From positions 1,365,904 to 1,429,903 of the forward strand of contig VUYV01000046.1 in the NCBI GenBank assembly GCA_008711295.1: DNA of 64,000 nt. The letters are read 5' to 3'. The first letter of the stretch is position 1; every line of letters starts with the position of its first letter. The stretch is from Anarhynchus alexandrinus (taxonomy: Eukaryota > Chordata > Aves > Charadriiformes > Charadriidae). Made by a program: the position numbers and the translations under genes. Positions 37,201 through 51,107 of this stretch are shown one piece after another. Below the pieces are notes generated by a model. It made no database searches, had not been told where the DNA came from, and worked only from the letters and a program-made list of their open reading frames with translations.

Positions 37201-40200
37201 AGTGATCTACTACCTTGATGCAATAGTTAGGAGGCTCAGTATGGATTTGTGGTCCATGGCCTTAGGGATAAGTAAAGGACATACTCCTTACCTAAAAAGA
37301 GGATTAGAACCTTCTCGTGCCTTTTACTGCTCCAGCAGGACATTGCTACTGGTGAAGCCTCTGATTAAGAAGCAGTACTTGAGAGATAACAAATTTTCAG
37401 TGATTACCATGGGAACCACAAACGATTTCATAAGGGTGGAGAAATTATAAAAAGTTCTAATTGAGAGAGGATGAGGCTTAAAACAGTTTCTATGGAAACC
37501 AGAGGTGGCATCCAAAAAAAGTATGTGTACTAATCTGATAGTCTGATTGGCAGGTAATTGGTTCAGTGTTGGAGTGGTGGAAGCCTTGGGATGCGAGATG
37601 AAGTGTCCATCACACAAATATATAAAACGCATCGACTTCTGAAGAAGAGATGCAGTCTCGAACTCTTTCCCTCCCGGCAGAATACGCTCATCACTCAATA
37701 GGTGATTCATTTTCATTCTTGTCTCTGTGCTGAGTGAATCTGGTTTGGTTTTTTATCTTTTTTTTTTTTTTCAATGTGGAACAGCTTCAACAGAGGTGAT
37801 GGATGGAACTGCTCCCTCACCTTACCCAAAGGGTAGAAGTCATGAGGATGCTTTTATGGACAGCAGGAGATAGGGTGTTTTTATGGATAGCAGATGTGGG
37901 CTCCAGTGTCCTTCTTCTCAGACAGAAAAGAGAAATGAACACAGACTTCCAGCCTTCCGTAAGCACTCTGAATAGTTGGATGAGATACTTGCCTGTATTT
38001 TCCAGGACTTCAATTTCTTCTGACTGACTGGCTAATATCCAGCTAAGCTCAGTTCACAGAATTCAGAATTTCTGCAGTAATTTTACTTGTCAGATCACAG
38101 TGGAAATCCAGAGGACACAATGTCCTATATGACCTGTGAAGCAACCTACAGGTGTACAATAAACCAACTAACCTAGTATTTATATCTACCAGAGCCATTT
38201 GCTTTTAGGGCAAGTGGAAAACTGTTGTCAAGAGTTTTGGGGAAGACATAGGATGAGCAAATCAAATCTTTTCATGGGGCTACAGTGCAAGTACATTACA
38301 ATATCCTTCAGCTTGATGCCTGAAGAAGGAAAATAACATAACACTGTTGTCAGTAAATTAGATAAATAACAGGCCTTTGGCCAGCTGCAAGTTGCTGAAG
38401 TCCTCAGCAAAATCTTTGCCAGCTCAGTGGTTTGGCAGACACATGCTTTCCTCCAGTATTCTCTGAGCTCACCAAATTCATTTCTCCATTCAGCAGATGT
38501 AGACAGAAAAGCCTAGCAGTTAGAAATATTTTATGGATCTGAGGTGTTTTGAAAGACAATAAGCCTCTCTGTTGAAAGACCTAGAAGACTGGTCTTCAAT
38601 CCCTGTGACACAGTGGCTCATGGCCCCCCCAATGATACCCACAATCATGATCTAAATGAAGTATTGCAAAAGTATTAGGAGAAAAAGCATCCCTTAACTT
38701 CGCAAATATGTGTTTGGAGAATTTACTTTGCCCATTATCTGACCATAGAATTACCAGTGCCTGCAGGGTCTAGGCTGGAGCCATCTGCAGAACGGCCACG
38801 CTGCCCATGATCAGTAGCCAAACTTTTAGGCAAATTTGTATCCAGAATGGCTGCTATATCGTAACATCTGTATGCTCTGACATAAATTGGATTTGAAGAA
38901 CGGAACACAAAGGTACTTAAGGAGAACAGGAAGATTTCTTGCTCCACTTTTGGTCTGGCCATTTTAGATTCATCCTGGGTCAAGCGTCACTCTGTGTTTT
39001 ATATGTAGCACTAAGTTTAGGTGAGTCTTATACATACCACACTTTTGTAAAACATTGAAATATCTGCCTGGATAATAAGCTTAAGCTGTAACCTTTCCAG
39101 GATTCTGTCTTTATAGTATGATAAAAAGATTGTTTTCCATAGACTAAAGGGCTCAGAGAAGCTACGAGGATGGTGGTGACATTCATTTAAAGAAGACTCT
39201 CAGAATAATGTCACTTTACCCGGCATCATGCAACTGAAGGGGCTCTCAGGTGGTCACCCTACCTTGTGCTTCACTGAATCTGTTGCTGCTTGTACCACAC
39301 ATTGTTTTTAACAGCATTTCACAAAAATGGGGCAGTGAACTAAACAGAGCAGCTGAAGAAAATGACAGGAGATGTAGCAAGAATGCTCAGGGCTCCATCC
39401 TGCTCGCTCAGCCTGGGTAGTCTTATTGTTGACTTTTTCTCTCAAAACCTGTGCATTTTTGAATTTTCATGTATGTTTTTATTCCCATTGCCACCAGTGG
39501 GCAAGGAAACAATCAGAGAAACAAACTTGACCCAGCCATACTTCTGGTTGGGTGTTTGCACATCTGCTGCTTTTCTGATACGTTCATGGATGGTGCTGAT
39601 CTCTGCCCTGTTTATTATGGACCATGCAAAATTTTCCCGGCAACCGAATCATTAGTCCATATTTCATTTAATTTCACTTCAGATCTTGAAATCAAAGTTC
39701 TCAGAAGTGCATGTCTGCATGGGGGAAGGTGTGTAATAACCTTATTTATGCACATGCTCAATAGAAAGCAATAGTGAAAGTTTCTGGCTTACACAGGTGA
39801 ACATTTCTGTGTGGGTTTTGCAGGTGGTGCTTCATCCTTTCCAGTACAGCATGCTAGTTAGTTTTAAACCCCTCTGGAGACTCTCAGATCTTTTCTATGC
39901 AAACAAAATGTTCCACTAGCTACAGAACTATTGGAGTTCTGGAGCTGCAAAAAAGGCAGCAATCCTCTACCATAGTGGACAGAAGACAACATCTGCCCCC
40001 TGATGTGGGATTGACATGCAAGAATAATTACTGGGTCAAGATCAGGTGAACTAAATAAAGGAAATTTTGTGGGACTTAGACATGAGATGCTTAGCCTGTG
40101 GAGATTAAGAGATGTTTGAGCATGTGCAGAGCAGTTGTTTATTATGACTTAGGAACAAGGTTTTGAGGCTAGAATAATACTTTGCATGGAAAAAAAAAAA

Positions 40201-40394
40201 CAACAACAAACCAACAAATAACCAAACGTGTGCAGCTCCATAGGGGTCAAAAATACAAATCAGATGTCGGAAAAAGGAGTTGACAACATAAGAGAGAACT
40301 TTGCCATACCTGCGTAACTCCACACTGCTCACATCCTGATGACTGTATGGAGTTGTGTCCCGTCTATCTCAAAAAGGTACAGTAGAACTGAAAG
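37201..40394. other. Intergenic DNA, nothing recognised
   Basis: About 3.2 kb with no exon or repeat family recognised. Confidence 0.5.
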
Positions 40395-40790
40395 ACACAG
40401 AAAGGGTGACACAGTGAGGGATAACTGTCTGCGGGATGATTAAAAGACTAAGATTCTTCTCCCTCAAAAGGGAACAGCAGAGGAGGAATTTTAAAGAGGT
40501 CTTTAAAAACCTGAGTGGTATGGAGGAAATGAGAGAGGCGAGTTTTCTTCATGTCCTCCTTCAATACAAGCGCTAGGGGATAATAATGAAAGTAGCAGGC
40601 TGCAGATTGCAAGCCCAGAGCAAACAAAAGGATACAGTCCCTTGTGTGATGTATAATTAGGCTGTGAAATTTCTTCCCATGGGATGCTGTAGATGCTAAA
40701 AGTTTACAAGGGTTCGGGAAGTGATTAGGCAGATTCATAGAAGAAAAAATCTGCTAAGGACTGTTAAATACATAGACACAATGCCTGGGT
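40395..40790 (+). repeat. Ancient CR1/L3-type LINE fragment (3' region)
   Basis: The piece gtgaaatttcttcccatggg, atgctgtagatgctaaaagt, gggttcgggaagtgattagg and agattcatagaagaa follows the order of an ancient amniote CR1 3' end. It is much more diverged than the CR1 copies with intact tails elsewhere in the window. Confidence 0.6.
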
Positions 40791-41519
40791 CAGGAATTCT
40801 TAGATGACAATTTACAAAAGCTGGGCAAATACCAGCACATGCTGACTCGGTTCTTTCTCTTTCTTAGGAATCCACTTCTGGCCAATGTCAGGTATGGCAT
40901 AATGAGCTGAAGGGAATTTGGAAAAGCTGTTGCCTCATGAAGAAAAAGTGGACTTGTGCAGGCATCTAGCTGGGAGAAAGAGAAGCTGAACATGGAATGT
41001 GGAACAGAAGAAACTAACACAGGGCAATGGCGATCTACTGATAAGAAATGCAGTTCAGGAGTACCAGGTAGGGTTACAGAGCACTGTTTAATTCTGTTTG
41101 AGTTCAAAAGCATAACCCCAACTGCACTGAGAGCCCTTCAGAATTCTTTGCAACATTGTGAATACAACTCCAATACACTAATAGGTTGCCGCAATTTTTG
41201 GACCTCAGCTCATGGCATATTCAAAGAGCTTGACGTTCAGATGGTTGGTAGTCCCATTCCTGTTCAATAATGTCATGAAGCCCAAGAATAACCACGATTC
41301 TGAGAGGAAATTAAATTGAAAATAGTTCACATCCAGATGCTTGTCTGGTCTGTATTGTCAATGAAAAACTTTATTGAGTTTCTTATTTTTGTTTTCAACT
41401 TTCTTTTAGATCACAGTGCGACCTATGTGTCCCAGAGTACAACTTCATGCGTTTTGGTATGACTAAACAAGTTTTGGGGGAGGGGAGAGTAAGAGCATTT
41501 GTAAGATTTAAAGTCCTCA
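40791..41519. other. Intergenic DNA, nothing recognised
   Basis: No exon or repeat family recognised. The 5' part of the adjacent LTR could extend into the right end. Confidence 0.4.
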
Positions 41520-42041
41520 TGTAATCATGGCTTACATACAACATGGCTTACACTGCAGCCGGGGACAATGGTACACTGGGTATTCCATCCCATCCTCGTC
41601 ATGGTCAGCATAAAAGCTGAGGGATCAAAGGGTCAGCCCTCTTTCTTCAATGGCTGACGTCCAAGAAGGACTATGTCTGTCTGCCTTTGATCCTGATCCC
41701 TGCATTACTGAATCGAGGTCTGGAATCCAGTTCCCGTCCATTGCTGAGTCCAGCCTGGGACTTTCCCAGTGCCTGCTGGTGACGTAATCATTATCCTGGG
41801 AGCTTGATACGGTTTTGTATATATAGCATATATTTCATTATTTTCTTATTAGTATTATTACCTTTTTTATTATTATTTTATTAACAATATTTCATTAGTT
41901 TAGTTTCTTTTTCAAACCATAAGTTTTTTTCTCTTATTCTCTCTCCCTCCTCCGAATGACAGATGCCTCTCTCTGAAGGGAGAGAAGTTAAAGAGAGTGT
42001 TTGTTGTTCATTTATTGTCCATCCCAGCCTAAACCATGACA
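41520..42041 (+). mobile_element. Endogenous retrovirus LTR (solo or truncated), avian type
   Basis: The segment has typical avian LTR layout: gtattccatcccatcctcgt upstream of a TATA-like catgg-tcagcataaaagctg element (about 41595-41620), a TTATTA/ATTATT-rich stretch, ttctctctccctcctcc, and a terminal gcctaaaccatgaca ending in CA at 42041. No retroviral coding sequence flanks it, so it is a solo or broken LTR with no coding capacity. The left boundary is uncertain and I could not find a matching target duplication for aggtg at the right end. Confidence 0.65.
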
Positions 42042-43016
42042 AGGTGCATTTAAAATACAAAACCACACTTGTTTATCGTTTTGGTCTGAATGTAGTTGTT
42101 ACTCAGGCCTTAATAGCCTAATGAAGCCATTATACAGATTTGTGTAGATTTAAGATAAATGAAAAGAGTTTAGTTGTTCGTTTTTTTAAAAAAAAGGGGG
42201 AGAGGGGAACGCGTGTTCACCATAAAAGTGACCATAAATCAAACTTTCAATTAAACAGTCCCAGTTCTATTTGCAGAAATGCCAAGAGTTACATGGGAGT
42301 GAAGTCAATGTGCATGTTCCTGAAGATTGCTTACAGTGATTTGCTTGCAGAGTTTGCAAATATAATGATTTGGTCATTTGCTGAGTGACAGTTAATATAG
42401 TAGCCTAGCTAATATATTAGCCTTTCTTCCTCCAAGCTGTGAGGTAAAGTAACATTAATGGAGTATAGGGGACAGGCAGAGTTGGGAGAGTAATTTGCCA
42501 TTAATAATTTCTCTGATAAATGTTACCTTTCTTTTTTTTTTTCTTCTGCTCACAAACTGTCTATGAATAGGCTATGAGTGGCATTATGTGCTGAACAATT
42601 TCTGCTTCTGTGTCTCCATCTATCATGAACTTTTTTCTATGAACATATGATTGACAAAGGTCAAGCAGCTTTGACTACACACATATGTTACATGGATTGT
42701 TTCTTTTCCATCATTGGATGGCAGGAAATCTCAGAGTAAAGCCTTCTGGGAAAAAAGTTGTAAAAACAAATTCTGAGTCTGCCTGATGACTGATTCAGTT
42801 ATATTTTGCTGTTCTTTTAAGCTTTTCAAAGTCTATTACATGTTCCCTTCCAAAAGCTGTCATTCACAAAGAACCTGGTAGCTCTTCAACTCAAAAGAAG
42901 GAACTCATGAGCTCAGGTGTAGAGGTCTTCAGATTCATCTTTCATGCCATTTAAAATGAAGAGCATTGCCATTTGCCTAAGCAATCTGGACAATGAAATT
43001 GTCTTACAAATATATT
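42042..43016. other. Intergenic DNA, nothing recognised
   Basis: No exon or repeat family recognised. Confidence 0.5.
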
Positions 43017-43345
43017 TTAGAATCAGGGATTACAATAGATTGGAAAGGACTTCTGGACGTCCCTAATTCAACCTCCTGCTGAAAACTAACACTTTGGGTC
43101 GGGTTGCCTTAGGTCCCCTCCAGCTGACTTTAATACTTAAGGATGGAGATTCCATAGCCTCTCTGGGTAACCTGTTCCAGTGCTTAGGTATCCTCACTGT
43201 GAAAAATGTTTCCTTGGAAATAGCTGAAATTTCCCTCAGTGCAACCTGTGTTCATTGCTTCTTGTCTTTTCATTGTGCACGCCCGAGAAGAATCTGGCTC
43301 CGTCGTTTCTATAAGCATCTACTGGGTACTTAATAAAGTCTTCAG
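43017..43345 (-). repeat. Old CR1 LINE, 3' region
   Basis: Reverse complement of a diverged CR1: ttagaatcagggattacaat at the tail side, ctctgggtaacctgttccag and ccctcagtgcaacctgtgtt, then gagaagaatctggctccgtc. Many substitutions relative to younger copies. Confidence 0.8.
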
Positions 43346-44693
43346 CTTTAATAAGGGCAAATATGAAACACTGGAAGAAATTCTTGCCTGTATAAGGTTA
43401 TGTCCAAAGGTGAGCTACTTATAAAATTAATAATTGGGATATTATCCGTGCTTCTAATCAGCACAGATGTCATTGAGATAGGACACATGAAAATGTAAAA
43501 GTAAAGAAAGGAAACAGAGACATATTTAATGACTAGGGTAGTTGCTATGTCTGTAATGCTTCTCATAACAGCAGAGCTCTCCTCCTTCCCTCCAAAACAC
43601 CCAGCCCTCATGCTGACTGCCACTTCTGTGTGTGCATGCAGTGCTCACACAACCTGTCTCAAATATGCATGGCTTTCTGCAATTTGCAAATAGTTTTAGG
43701 GCATTAAAAGATTCCCATATAGAACACCACAGGAAAGGAAGAAAAACCCACCGTGTCCCATTGAAACTGCAGTGCATTTGTTCTGTGGGAAGTAAATCTG
43801 CTCCATAGGCCATACCATATGCAATGCAATAGCAGGATAAATTCAGAGTGGTTTACACTAGTTACTGTCATGAGTGTAATTGCCAAGGAGGATTTTTCAG
43901 ATGAGATGAGCATAGACTTCGGGAATACACAGTTACAGTACTGTGAGCTTTATTGGTACCAGTGGTCCAGAGCCCCTGACTTTTACACACTGCCTACTTG
44001 CTGATGCTGGAGTGCTGAAGGACAAGGTTTGCTAATGTGGCCGAAGGATGGGTTTAAGGCACGTGGATGGTGGTTTTCCAACCCCTGAAGGCAGTATGAA
44101 CACCAAGTCTAGCTGCCCAAGGCACTTCGCGGCTCTCTGTCCCAGCTCCCCTTTCCCACAGTGGGAAGAACAAGACCTCAGTATGGTCATTAATATTCAG
44201 ATTTTTCTGTGTAAAATTAACTTTACTTTTCATGGGGCACACTTAGAAAAGGATACCAAATCCCGCAGAAGGCAAGCTTACTGTTATCAGTACTGAGTCG
44301 TTCATTTCTGAAAAGACAAAGAATATACCAGTATCAAGTGGTTCATTTTCGCAAAGGCAAAGAATAAAACAACTGTTAAATACCAAAGCCCTTATTCTCC
44401 TGTGTGTGCTAACCTAGCCCTTCAAGGAAACTCTCGGCACATGTGTGTCACTAGTCAGACCCATTCTCATTACAGTACAGCTGTTTTAGTGCTTTTCCAT
44501 AACCCTCATGGATCTCTCCTAGGCACTGAGTCAATACAGTAATTTAAAATGAACTGCTCTATCCAGCTGTCATATTAAGGGTCTTGTAATAGGTCACATG
44601 GGGAATAAGGGGGTCGTGGGCAGAGCAGTGGTGCTTGCTGGCTATTCACGGCTGGTGGGATGTCTATTGACAACCTTGAGTCTGTTTTCACCA
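43346..44693. other. Intergenic DNA, nothing recognised
   Basis: No exon or repeat family recognised. Confidence 0.5.
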
Positions 44694-44955
44694 ACACAGA
44701 GCAAGAGGTAACGGGCACAAACTTGAACATAGGAAGTTCCTTCTAAACATGAGGAGGAACTTCTTTCCTTTGAGGGTGGCAGAGCACTGGCACAGGCTGT
44801 CCAGAGAGGTGGTGGAGTCTCCCACTCTGGAGACATTCCAAACCCGCCTGGACGCCGTCCTGTGCAACTGCTGTAGGTGCCCCTGCTCTGGCAGGGGTGT
44901 TGGACTGGATGATCTCCAGAGGTCCCTTCCAACCCTGACCATTCTGTGATTCTGC
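44694..44955 (+). repeat. CR1 LINE, 3' end
   Basis: gaacataggaagttccttct, atgaggaggaacttctttcc, gagcactggcacaggctgtc and ggatgatctccagaggtccc precede one ATTCTGTGATTCTG tail. It belongs to the same subfamily as 19262-20229, with which it shares long near-identical stretches. Confidence 0.93.
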
Positions 44956-46842
44956 AACACCATGAGCAGACAAAGGGCTGCCACTAGGACCAGGAGGGTA
45001 TGAAGGTAGATTACAGCAATCTCGATTCATACCAGACGGCTGTTGTGCTGCATGCAGACAACCAGAACAGAAAATCAGACGACTTGTGTGATATTGTGGA
45101 GTGGAGGCACTGAAATACTTGGTCCTGGCTACTTAAATTACAGCAACTGGTGTAAAACATACTTTTCCAGCTCAGTTGTGTCAAATTATTTCAGTTAGGT
45201 TCAGAGCTAACTGGTATCTATTCCAGCGGATGCTGGTGTATGTTAAGTGCTGGGCACCTTCATTGCACTGTTTGCTGATGTTAAATAAGACTAAAAGAGG
45301 GGTTCTTTTAGCAGTCTGGCCATTGACTTTAATGAAATGGCTAATTTGATCATTTTAATTATGAGTTGAGGCAAAGCAAGAGCATAAATGTTAAAATATC
45401 ATTTCATGCTAGTAGAGAGAAAAGTTGACATTTACCTAAACCAAAGACTAGATTGCTGAGAATGAAGGAGAGAGATAATGAGCAAGTGCAAAGGAAAATA
45501 GGAATGAAAAGGTGAGACAATCTGAAAGCTGACAAGAGACTAGAAGGACATGACCTGGAGCCAGAGATGGCTGGAAAAGCCTTCAGGCGGGCAGAAGATG
45601 AGAAGTTCTGTGAAAAGGTTTCATGTGCTGCTTTAGTTAGGGAGGAAGAGTCTCGGCGCTGGAAAATGGAGCTTCTATTTCCTGCAGTTCTGAAACAAAG
45701 CCTTGGATATCACACGCACAATAATATCTCTGGATTCTTTTCTGAATGGAATTATTTCTGCATTTGTAAAGCTAAATTTGATCAAATCCCCACAGGAAGA
45801 GAAGCAGGCATGCAGACTGTTCAATTTTTTTTTCATAAATAAAGCCATACTTTCATTGCGAGAGGCTAACAACTACAACAGGCTAACAACGATGTCAACA
45901 GAAAACAGGTTTCTAAGAGAGAAAGAAAAATGGGATTACACAATCCCTTCGATACCAGAAGCAGAGCAGAATTACCAAAGCACTGCAATTGCAAACCATT
46001 CCGGCACCAAAGCGCCTCCTCCTACGCAGGCCCAGTTCTTCTTTAGCTTTAGCCCTTGATTAGGTGTGTGGACTTCACATGAATCATCTAAATTCCCTAA
46101 GTGAAGCTGTGGTGCTGCTGAAATCAGTGAGAATTTTACCATTGGTGTCACTGGGGGCCAAAATGCTGGTGTGCAGTTCTGAAAAGGGGGTGTAAGAATA
46201 TTTACTGACTCTGCAGGGCTGTTAGTCACTCGGTATTTGCTGTTCATTTAGCAGTTGGGTGGACATGGTGCTAGGGGAAGGCTGGCTACGTTTGCAGGAT
46301 GATTAACTCCTGCTTTAGGTCCCTTATGCTATACCCAGATTTTCTGAGCTCTTTTCTTTTCTAAATCATTTTTGTCTCTATCAAGAAGAAAATCTATGAC
46401 CTGAATAATTGCAGTGAGCTGTGTCAATACCTTTGCCCGAAAAGCTGAGAGTCCAAAATCACCTTAAGAGCCGGGTCCTGGTACTGTCATTCCCGAATTT
46501 ACCTGGGTCTGGGAAAGTTGCTGTTAATCAGTATCCTCACCAGGATCCTGAATGATATCCGATGGAAATGCAGAGCTGGAGAAAAGTTTCTTCATAAGTA
46601 ATTTCTCATGAGAACACATTTCCGCACGAAGGAAATTCCCCTTTTCTAGTAAATTTAGTAGCAATGCTGTAAAAAGAGAATCTTTGCCTCACGTTAAAAA
46701 TTTTTGTTCTTACCAATCCAGTAGAGAGAAATTCCCTGAGATCTTACAGTCTAGAAGACTGCTTTGATCTTATATTAAAGATATATAATATCTGACAATT
46801 TTAGTGGTTTATCGTCTGTGTAATTGGATGCGGTGAATGGAT
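44956..46842. other. Intergenic DNA, mostly unrecognised
   Basis: No exon. A short piece at 46115-46170 (ctgaaatcagtgagaatttt, tgtcactgggggcca) resembles a degraded amniote repeat, too short to name. Confidence 0.45.
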
Positions 46843-46920
46843 TGGGCCAAATTCTCAGCAGGTGTAAATTGACATCGTTGGCAGCTTCGAAGCGGTGAAT
46901 TTCCCCCAGTTTCTGTCAGC
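46843..46920. repeat. Fossil amniote repeat, unnamed
   Basis: gggccaaattctcagcaggt and gtaaattgacatcgttggca match the GGCCAAATTCT...GTGTAAATT style of an old amniote repeat also suspected at 32215-32285 and 51108-51180. Confidence 0.4.
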
Positions 46921-47114
46921 TAAAAATTCCAGTATGGCTTTGAGATTATCATGTAGTGGTTTGAAATCTCATTTGTGTGGGCCTGGCCAGGGAGCAGTCT
47001 CAGGGAAAACTGGTCCCCATAGGTACTAGACACAGGTACACGGGGAGGCAGATTTGGCTCTTCTTTATAGCCTTTGTGTCCGCGTTGCTTTTGATTGAGG
47101 TTTCTGATCTGCAC

Positions 47115-47200
47115 AGATTTCCTGTGTGCTCCTGGTCAATGCTGTAATTTCTCTAAGATGCAGTTCTCTTTCTGTAAGATGAGGATAGTAATTCAGCACT
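47115..47200 (+). repeat. MIR-like SINE 3' remnant
   Basis: tttctctaagatgcagttct followed by ctttctgtaagatgaggata aligns by eye with the CTCTGTGCCTCAGTTTCC-TCATCTGTAAAATGGGGATA block of MIR. Confidence 0.5.
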
Positions 47201-47929
47201 GAATTTCTCCTCACTCAAGCGATGCAAGGAGAAATCCATTAATGTGAGGCATTTAGGTAATAGAGTAACGGTGGCAATGAGCATCACAAATACCTGGGAC
47301 TAGTCCTGCAGAGGGATGCACTCTTGTATTTATAAGGAGATAAGAGCCATGTTTTTCTATCTGCTACCAAACCATTTGACATTCTTTGTTGAAAAAGCAC
47401 AAGACAGGGAAATAAATATCCTAATTACAGTTCCAGAGAAGAATCGCGTGGAAATAAAAAATGGAAAATTGGAAAGTGCTGTTTTAACTTCTGTTGTCAT
47501 TTGCTCTGCCAAGCTATGGGAAGGTTTTGAAAAATAGAAGTGCTGTTTTGTGGCTCCTGCTCTCCCTCTGTAATCATCCCCTCTCCTTTGCTCTAAAGCA
47601 TCATGACAGCGTGGCAGTTAATAGTGATCTTACATAGAATGAAACTCTCCCTCCCTCCTCAGGTGCCTCAGACTCTGCTCCAGGTCAGGCCTGGAGCTCC
47701 TGTCCCTTTCCTTAACCACACAAGTTGTGCTAGGATGGATTTAATGACATGCTCATAACAAATGCTTTGGGCTAAATCCTAAATGTTTTTTCATTCCTTC
47801 TCAGACTCTGCTCATGCAAACTCCCAATGAAACCAGCCACTTCCACCAAACAAAGACTTTGATTTACTAGACCTCAAGGCACACAGAGAATCAAGCATCT
47901 GCCCTGAGTGAGGTTTGGATATGGCATCG
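47201..47929. other. Intergenic DNA, nothing recognised
   Basis: No exon or repeat family recognised. Confidence 0.5.
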
Positions 47930-48040
47930 GGTTATAGGTTCTTCTTTCCATATGTGAAGAAACCGAGGCCCGGAGGAGTGCTGAGAGTTGAATCATGCCA
48001 TACAGTCACCCTGTGCAGAGCCAGGAACACAGACCTATGG
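47930..48040 (-). repeat. MIR-like SINE remnant
   Basis: tatgtgaagaaaccgaggcc, gagttgaatcatgccataca and gtcaccctgtgcagagccag correspond to the reverse complement of MIR (GATGAGGAAACTGAGGC, GTCACACAG, GCAGAGCC). Confidence 0.55.
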
Positions 48041-50401
48041 TGGCATCCAAGGAAGGGTGTCCGGAGCTTTTGGCTCGTGTCATGGCAGAAGTGATTTTTT
48101 AGTGAGGACTTGCATGAGCTGGTGGCATTGAGGGTCAGCAGGCAAAGTGAATCCAGGAGAGTGAGAGGCATGGAAACAGGCATGGAGTCAGGAGAGGAAG
48201 CGCAAGATAAACAGAGCACGAGGGCCAGGGTAACTGCGAGGTGGGAGTAGAAGTTGGACGATGGTGGAGGATGTGATAACAGATGAGGCTGCTATAAGAA
48301 GCCTCAGCTATTAGTAGTTTATTAGTCTTCTGTTTTGCTTAGCAGTGTGCTGGGAAGTGCAACGAATTCAGTCTTGTGTAGTTTGTGAAAAGGCAGCTCT
48401 ACGGACATTTGAAATGCAGGAGATGCCGCGATCCGGAGTGGATCTCAGCCCCTGTTTTATCTTGCACACCTGACATTTACCGTTGAAGGAAGCCTGCAGC
48501 AGGAAATGGAGCGCAGTTTATTTCACAACATTTATATGAAAAACATTCAATCATATGCCCTGCTGTTCATACAGTTGCTAAGAGGATGAGATTGATGGTA
48601 AGTGGTCTTGCGAGGCTATCAAGCAGCTTCATATTCAGAGCTCAGATTTCTGCCTTTTCAGTCTGCCCAAAACAGGCCTTTTCAGGACTTTCCAATCTGC
48701 CCCATGGGTCTTTTCAATCTCCCAGAAATTATTACCCTTGCCAAGACGTGATTTTCAGGGAAAACCAAAAAGTCCAAAGCCTCTCATTCCCCATCTCCTT
48801 TGCCTGACTCAGCAGACCGGAAATACCATTTGCCATTTTCTACTAGACCTTTGACCTGTAACTCTTGCCTGTTATTTAATGTGGCTTTAGAGCGGGTTCA
48901 GCGAGGAAGAGCTCAGCAGTGCCCCGAGCACACACGCTGTAGAACCAGGGCCAGCTCCAGCCACGCTACTTGGCCAACGCCAACCACGAGCTTTCTGTTG
49001 GCCGAGCGACGTTGCCCGGGGCTATGAGGAGGTGTGAACCGTGACTGTCTAGCTACGCTGGCACCAAGTCCTAAAAGCAATGCAGTTATACAGCTAAAGC
49101 TGCGTGCTGCGATCAGACAGCTTGCTTTGCTGGTGGGGAAAAGCTACTAAGCTCGTGCAAAGCTTCGCTTTGCAGGCAGGCGTCTGCGGATACTTGCAAA
49201 GATGCTTTGCCACTATAGTTTAGCAGCAGGGAGATGCATCTACTGTAGACATAAATTTAATTCTGGAGAAAGTCTATTTAAGCAGCAAATTTCCCTCCTG
49301 AACAGTGTGTCCTGAGCAGCCTTTTCAGGAGAATGGAGAGAAGAATTCTTTGGGAGGCGCATTAGGGTTAATGCCCCTCAGCTATGAGCACACACAAGGA
49401 TTCTCCAGCTGCACTCAGGGAGGCTGGGATCAGAAAACTGAGGTGCTGGTGGAGCCCTGGCTCTCTTTTTCCTCACATCATCAGCTTGACACGCAAGCAC
49501 AGGCAAAAGTCTCTGCAGTGTTACGTACGTGCAAGAAAAAAAAAGCCTTAGCAAGAGATGCGCTCAGAAATCTTCAAGGCACGATGCCTGTTGGAAACAC
49601 AGTTCAGGTCTGAGAGCCCACTTTATTCCACCAGTACAGTGGTAACTTCACTGAACATAAAGCGCCTTTCCCAAGAATCTTCTAGATTTTGAACAGTGCA
49701 TGACAGACTATCTGCCCCCCTGGGGAAACTAAAATGCGGGTGCTATCTGTTCCCTCCTTTACTTTGTTGCCTTCAAGAAAAAATGCCAAGGGTATTCAGC
49801 CAGAGTCTCCAGAGAGCTGGAAAAGCTGCAGACACAGCTGAAGTGGACATTGATAAACATTTTCTGCAGTTTTCTGACTGCAATATTTTTCTGCCCTGTG
49901 CCAAATGGCCGATTGCATCAACTGTTTCCCTCCTAGCCCCTCATCCTCAGCTCCTAATTTCTCTGTCCACTTCCTTCCTCAGTCTCCCACACCTTCATTC
50001 CGGTCTGCTTTTTTCCCCCCATCTAGGTTAGATCCCCTGCATACAACCATCGCTGTCATACTCTTCACTCTCTCCGTGCATTCTGCCTCTACCACTGATC
50101 TTTTCTGTACTGCATATGCAGATTGGGAGCCATCAGCTGTCCCTAGTCTTGGCTGGTCCTTCAAGGTGGCCTAACCAAACCTGGTGAGCTGTCGAACATC
50201 TCTAAACCTACTAGTAAGCATAGTTTTTCAATTCCTACCTCAGTGACTTAAATGGAGTGTGGATTGTTGAGCAAAGCCATGGGTCTCGGAGTGATAAGAT
50301 GCGACACCCCGCAGGTATAAAGGAAGAAGCACCAGGACAGTGCTAAGTCATCCTTTTTGGTAGCCAAGAGAGACAAAAACGCAGAAATTATCACTCTATT
50401 T
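48041..50401. other. Intergenic DNA, nothing recognised
   Basis: No exon or repeat family recognised in about 2.4 kb. Confidence 0.5.
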
Positions 50402-50748
50402 AGGTATAAACACCTAAAGGGGGCCTACAGGAGAGCTGGGGAAGGACATTTTACTAGGGCATGTAGCGATAGGACGAGGGGGGATGGCTTGAAACTGGAA
50501 GAGGGTAGATTTAGATTAGATATTAGGAAAAAAATTTTCACTATGAGGGTGGTGAGGCACTGGAACAGGTTGCCCAGAGAAGCTGTGGCTGCCCCATCCC
50601 TGGAGGTGTTCAAGGCCAGGCTGGATGGGGCTTGGAGCAACCTGGGCTGGTGGGAGGTGTCCCTGCCCACGGCAGGGGGGTTGGAACTCGATGAACTTCA
50701 AGGTTCTTTCCAACCTAAACCATTCTATGATTCCATGATTCTATGATA
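50402..50748 (+). repeat. CR1 LINE, 3' end
   Basis: The element enters at cacctaaagggggcctacag, continues through gataggacgaggggggatgg and gaggcactggaacaggttgc, and ends in CCATTCTATGATTCCATG tail units. It is the young-type CR1 also found at 23819-24145. Confidence 0.93.
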
Positions 50749-50829
50749 ATTAAAACTTTACTCAGTCAGTCAGACTGGTCTGTACTGAGCAACCACAAGG
50801 AAAAAATGCTGTCCCAAAGCACTGCTGTA

Positions 50830-50985
50830 TGATAGTTAAGATATGGAAACCTGCATTTCATTCATGCTCTGCCACTAACTCACTTGTTGGGCTTGTAACC
50901 ATACAACAATGCTGTGCTTCAGAGCAACCATCTGCAAACTGAGTATAGTACTTACTGAATCACAGGCATGTTGTGAGCCTTCATC
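50830..50985 (+). repeat. MIR-like SINE remnant
   Basis: tcatgctctgccactaactc, tgtgcttcagagcaaccatc, tgcaaactgagtatagtact and tgttgtgagcc follow the MIR block order (CTGCCACTTACT, TGCCTCAGTTT, CATCTGTAAA, TTGTTGTGAGG). Confidence 0.6.
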
Positions 50986-51107
50986 AATCAATTGTGGTTT
51001 TAAAAGGACTCTCAACTGCTGGCCCAAAAGTGTAAATCATCATAATTTGTGTCCTTGTTAGATTTTTTTTTATACAGGTCTTTGTCCTATTCTTTTCTCA
51101 TAGCAAA